From contig CANESN010000040.1 in NCBI GenBank assembly GCA_947441105.1, positions 1 through 7,166 on the forward strand: a DNA stretch of 7,166 nt. The letters are read 5' to 3'. The position numbers were made by a program, and so were the translations under genes. Shown one piece after another: positions 5,035-7,166 of this stretch; position 1 is the first letter of the stretch; the number at the start of each line of letters is the position of its first letter. Source of the stretch: Micrococcales bacterium (GTDB taxonomy: Bacteria > Actinomycetota > Actinomycetes > Actinomycetales > Microbacteriaceae). Under the pieces are notes generated by a model. That model was not told where the DNA came from. It worked only from the letters and a program-made list of their open reading frames with translations, and made no database searches.

Positions 5035-5895
5035 GCAACTATCAACATGCGTCAGCTACTTGACGCGGGTGTCCACTTCGGACACCAGACCCGCCGTTGG
5101 AACCCAAAGATGAAGCGATTCATCCTTACCGAGCGTTCCGGCATCTACATCATCGACCTACAGCAGTCGGTGGACCACATTGACAAGGCATACCACTTCG
5201 TTCGCGACATCGTCGCAAACGGTGGATCCATCATGTTTGTTGGCACCAAGAAGCAGGCTCAGGGCGTTGTCGCCGATGAGGCCAAGCGCGTTGGTCAGCC
5301 ATTCATCAACGAGCGCTGGTTGGGTGGTCTATTGACCAACTTCGGCACCGTAAACAAGCGTATTCAGCGCCTAAAGGAGCTGGAGACCATGGACTTCACA
5401 AACGCCGCTAAGGCTGGCATCACCAAGAAGGAGCTTTTGATCCTTCGCCGTGAGAAGGACAAGTTGGAGAAGGTTTTGGGCGGTATCCGCACTATGACCA
5501 AGACCCCAAGCGCACTTTGGGTTGTGGACACCAACAAGGAGCACCTAGCCATCACTGAGGCTAAGAAGCTTGGAATTCCAGTAATCGCAATCTTGGACAC
5601 CAACTGTGACCCAGACGACGTAACCATCGGCATCCCTGGTAACGATGACGCCATTCGTTCAATTGAACTTCTCACTCGCGTAATCGCAGATGCAGCTGCC
5701 GATGGCATGATTGCACGACACAACAAGGGCGGCGAAGAGGCCGAGCCACTAGCTGAGTGGGAGCGCGAGCTTCTAGAGGCTGGCGAGGCAAAGGCTGCAG
5801 AAGTTGTCGCCGAGGCAGCACCAGCAGCGGAAGCGGCTCCAGCAGTTGAAGAAACCCCAGTTGTTGAAGAGACTCCAGCAGAGAAGGACGCATAA
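5032..5895 (+). CDS. rpsB: Small ribosomal subunit protein uS2
   Basis: S2 binds the 30S subunit near the mRNA exit side and is needed for S1 docking or mRNA handling. The 287-residue product starts with the canonical [22 protein letters not shown] (residues 6-27). It also shows FVGTKKQAQ (69-77), [16 protein letters not shown] (92-107), the coiled insert (about 110-150), and [34 protein letters not shown] (161-194). Residues from about 234 onward form an acidic Ala/Pro/Glu-rich tail with the repeated unit VEETP. Such tails occur in other actinobacterial S2 proteins and are probably disordered. The start has a clear AGGAG. tsf follows after 2 bases, the near-universal rpsB-tsf pair, so both share the structured leader and the terminator after tsf. 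Confidence 0.98.
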   Translation: MATINMRQLLDAGVHFGHQTRRWNPKMKRFILTERSGIYIIDLQQSVDHIDKAYHFVRDIVANGGSIMFVGTKKQAQGVVADEAKRVGQPFINERWLGGLLTNFGTVNKRIQRLKELETMDFTNAAKAGITKKELLILRREKDKLEKVLGGIRTMTKTPSALWVVDTNKEHLAITEAKKLGIPVIAILDTNCDPDDVTIGIPGNDDAIRSIELLTRVIADAAADGMIARHNKGGEEAEPLAEWERELLEAGEAKAAEVVAEAAPAAEAAPAVEETPVVEETPAEKDA

Positions 5896-5897
5896 AC

Positions 5898-6725
5898 ATG
5901 GCTAACTACACCGCCGCAGACGTAAAGGCACTTCGCGAGAAGTCCGGTGCAGGCATGATGGACTGCAAGTCCGCACTAGACGAGGCCGATGGCGACATCG
6001 AAAAGGCATTTGAGCTGCTAAGACTCAAGGGCCTAAAGGGTGTCTCCAAGCGCGAGGGTCGCACCACCAGCAACGGTCTTATCGTTGCTCGTGTTTCTGG
6101 CGGCACCGGAACTTTGATTGAGCTTGCTTGCGAGACCGACTTTGTTGCAAAGGCTGACAACTTCATCGCATTGGCTGACGCCGTTGCGGATGCAGTTGTT
6201 GCAGCAGGTGCTACCGATGTTGAGTCTGCACTTGCAGCCAAGCACGGCAACGCAACCGTTGCAGATGCCATCACCGACCAGGCAGCGATCTTGGGCGAGA
6301 AGGTTGAACTACGTAAGGTTGCCACTGTTTCGGCTTCTGGCGTAGACGCTTACCTGCACCGCACCAGCCGCGACCTACCTCCACAGGTTGGGGTTTTGGT
6401 TGCTTTCGAGGGCGCTGATGCAGAGACCGCTCACGATGTTGCAGTTCACATCGCAGCATTCAGCCCAAGCTACCTAACCCGCGACGAGGTCCCAGTAGCC
6501 ATTGTTGCCAAGGAGCGCGAGATTGCTGAGGCAACTGCGCGCGACGAGGGCAAGCCTGAGGCTGCACTGCCAAAGATCGTTGAAGGCCGTGTAACCGGCT
6601 TCTTCAAGGAGACTTGCTTGCTAGATCAGGACTTCGCTAAGGACTCAAAGCAGTCCGTTGGCAAGGTCTTGGAGAACGCAGGACTAAAGGTCACCGGCTT
6701 CCTACGCTTCCGCGTCGGCGCCTAA
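5898..6725 (+). CDS. tsf: Translation elongation factor Ts
   Basis: EF-Ts exchanges GDP for GTP on EF-Tu in the cytoplasm, renewing it for aminoacyl-tRNA delivery. The 275-residue protein is normal for the family. The N-terminal UBA-like domain (1-40) contains [19 protein letters not shown] (9-27). ETDFVAK (79-85) holds the Asp81-Phe82 pair expected to insert into EF-Tu and disturb Mg binding. Repeated core modules follow (about 55-140 and 145-210), then the C-terminal module with [15 protein letters not shown] and [10 protein letters not shown]. The ATG at 5898 comes 2 bases after the rpsB stop, with AAGGA (5884-5888) inside the end of rpsB as its ribosome binding site. The two genes are surely co-transcribed, and a strong terminator follows. 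Confidence 0.98.
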   Translation: MANYTAADVKALREKSGAGMMDCKSALDEADGDIEKAFELLRLKGLKGVSKREGRTTSNGLIVARVSGGTGTLIELACETDFVAKADNFIALADAVADAVVAAGATDVESALAAKHGNATVADAITDQAAILGEKVELRKVATVSASGVDAYLHRTSRDLPPQVGVLVAFEGADAETAHDVAVHIAAFSPSYLTRDEVPVAIVAKEREIAEATARDEGKPEAALPKIVEGRVTGFFKETCLLDQDFAKDSKQSVGKVLENAGLKVTGFLRFRVGA

Positions 6726-6737
6726 GCAAAAACCTTT

Positions 6738-6776
6738 TAGAGGGCTCGGTCGAAAGACCGGGCCCTCTATCTTTTT
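6738..6776 (+). terminator. Strong intrinsic terminator after tsf
   Basis: A 14-pair stem (6738-6751 with 6756-6769, including one G-U) carries a GAAA tetraloop. TCTTTTT follows at 6770-6776. It begins 12 bases after the tsf stop and clearly ends the rpsB-tsf transcript, separating it from pyrH. This is the best-formed terminator in the window. Confidence 0.93.
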
Positions 6777-6782
6777 GGGCTC

Positions 6783-6829
6783 TAGTATTGACTCGATGCG
6801 GAGCCGATTCGCAGGTGCAAAAAAGGTGG
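6783..6829 (+). promoter_or_regulatory. Candidate pyrH promoter region and ribosome binding site
   Basis: Because a terminator precedes it, pyrH needs its own promoter in these 58 bases. TAGTAT (6783-6788) fits TAnnnT as a -10, but its -35 position lies in the terminator stem and is poor. TTGACT (6788-6793) looks like a -35, but no good -10 follows at 17-18 bases. The ribosome binding site AGGTGG (6824-6829), 5 bases before the ATG, is clear. Confidence 0.3.
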
Positions 6830-6834
6830 AACAC

Positions 6835-7166
6835 ATGGGTGAAAAGCGCAGGGTATTGCTAAAGCTTTCAGGTGAAGCCTTCGGTGCCGGATCCCTGGGT
6901 GTAAATCCAGACGTGGTCTCCGAGATTGCGAAAGATATTGCCAAGGCAGCCGAAAAAGTAGAGATTGCCGTAGTTGTCGGTGGTGGAAACTTCTTCCGCG
7001 GAGCAGAGCTTTCTAGCCGCGGCATGGACCGCGGTCGCGCCGACTACATGGGCATGTTGGGCACCGTTATGAACGCCCTCGCACTGCAGGACTTTATCGA
7101 GCAGGCCGGTGCTGACGTAAGAGTTCAGACCGCAATCACCATGGCTCAGGTCGCAGAGCCCTACCT
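6835..7166 (+). CDS. pyrH: Uridylate (UMP) kinase, N-terminal part
   Basis: UMP kinase converts UMP and ATP to UDP and ADP, a key step of pyrimidine nucleotide synthesis, and bacterial enzymes are hexameric cytoplasmic proteins. The window holds 110 codons, and the frame is open to its end. Family motifs of the amino acid kinase fold are clear: [12 protein letters not shown] (residues 5-16), where the Lys and Gly-Glu bind phosphate, [11 protein letters not shown] (46-56) for the nucleotide and UMP site, and [23 protein letters not shown] (65-87). The start is set by AGGTGG five bases upstream. An in-frame GTG at 6826 overlaps that site and is unlikely. The gene follows rpsB-tsf in the usual order, and frr normally comes next, outside the window. 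Confidence 0.97.
   Translation, partial: MGEKRRVLLKLSGEAFGAGSLGVNPDVVSEIAKDIAKAAEKVEIAVVVGGGNFFRGAELSSRGMDRGRADYMGMLGTVMNALALQDFIEQAGADVRVQTAITMAQVAEPY

Noticed and set aside
4785..5048. 88-residue N-terminal extension of the M23 protein on the minus strand
   Set aside because: It would run through the rpsB leader and into rpsB, lacks peptidase or signal features, and the natural signal peptide begins at the GTG at 4784.
5906..6325. Antisense reading frame of 139 residues inside tsf
   Set aside because: The Ser/Ala-rich product mirrors the codon pattern of tsf and has no promoter, ribosome binding site or recognisable domain.
1..7166. CRISPR array, tRNA or rRNA genes, insertion sequences, toxin-antitoxin or defence genes
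   Set aside because: I looked for regularly spaced repeats, cloverleaf-like segments, transposase motifs and paired small genes on both strands and found none. Nearly all of the window is accounted for by housekeeping genes and their short regulatory gaps.

Overview
This looks like chromosomal core DNA from an actinobacterium. The gene order trmD-rplS-lepB-rnhB-DUF2469 / dprA-xerC / opposing M23 peptidase / rpsB-tsf-pyrH matches the block I know from Mycobacterium and Microbacteriaceae, and DUF2469 is an actinobacterial family. Base composition looks close to balanced rather than GC-rich, and the ribosomal genes often use CTA, GTA and CCA codons. With the tight packing, this suggests a small-genome freshwater Microbacteriaceae lineage of the Rhodoluna/Aquiluna type. 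That placement is an inference from memory and is not proven by this window.

Layout. Positions 1-66 are the 3' end of trmD. A 128-base gap carrying a hairpin leads to rplS (195-545). Then come lepB (560-1309), rnhB (1293-1928, overlapping lepB by 17 bases) and a DUF2469 gene (1948-2271), all on the plus strand and probably co-transcribed. After 66 bases containing a small terminator-like hairpin come dprA (2338-3408) and xerC (3418-4308), linked by a perfect hairpin that contains both the dprA stop and the xerC start. A small secreted M23-type peptidase gene lies on the minus strand (4305-4784), and its stop codon shares a CTAG with the xerC stop. A 247-base divergent gap (4785-5031) holds a probable promoter and an unusually structured rpsB leader with four hairpins. 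rpsB (5032-5895) and tsf (5898-6725) end at a strong intrinsic terminator (6738-6776). pyrH (6835 onward) runs off the end of the window.

Roles. The window combines translation (tRNA methylation by TrmD, L19, S2, EF-Ts), protein export (signal peptidase I), DNA maintenance (RNase HII, DprA, XerC), envelope work (M23 protein) and pyrimidine nucleotide synthesis (UMP kinase). Two genes that usually lie between DUF2469 and dprA in relatives, yraN and comM, are absent. No tRNA, rRNA, CRISPR array, insertion sequence or prophage gene was seen. I found no novel defence or mobile system. The most interesting material is regulatory: the rpsB leader, the coupling hairpins at gene junctions, and a three-codon upstream ORF in front of the M23 gene.
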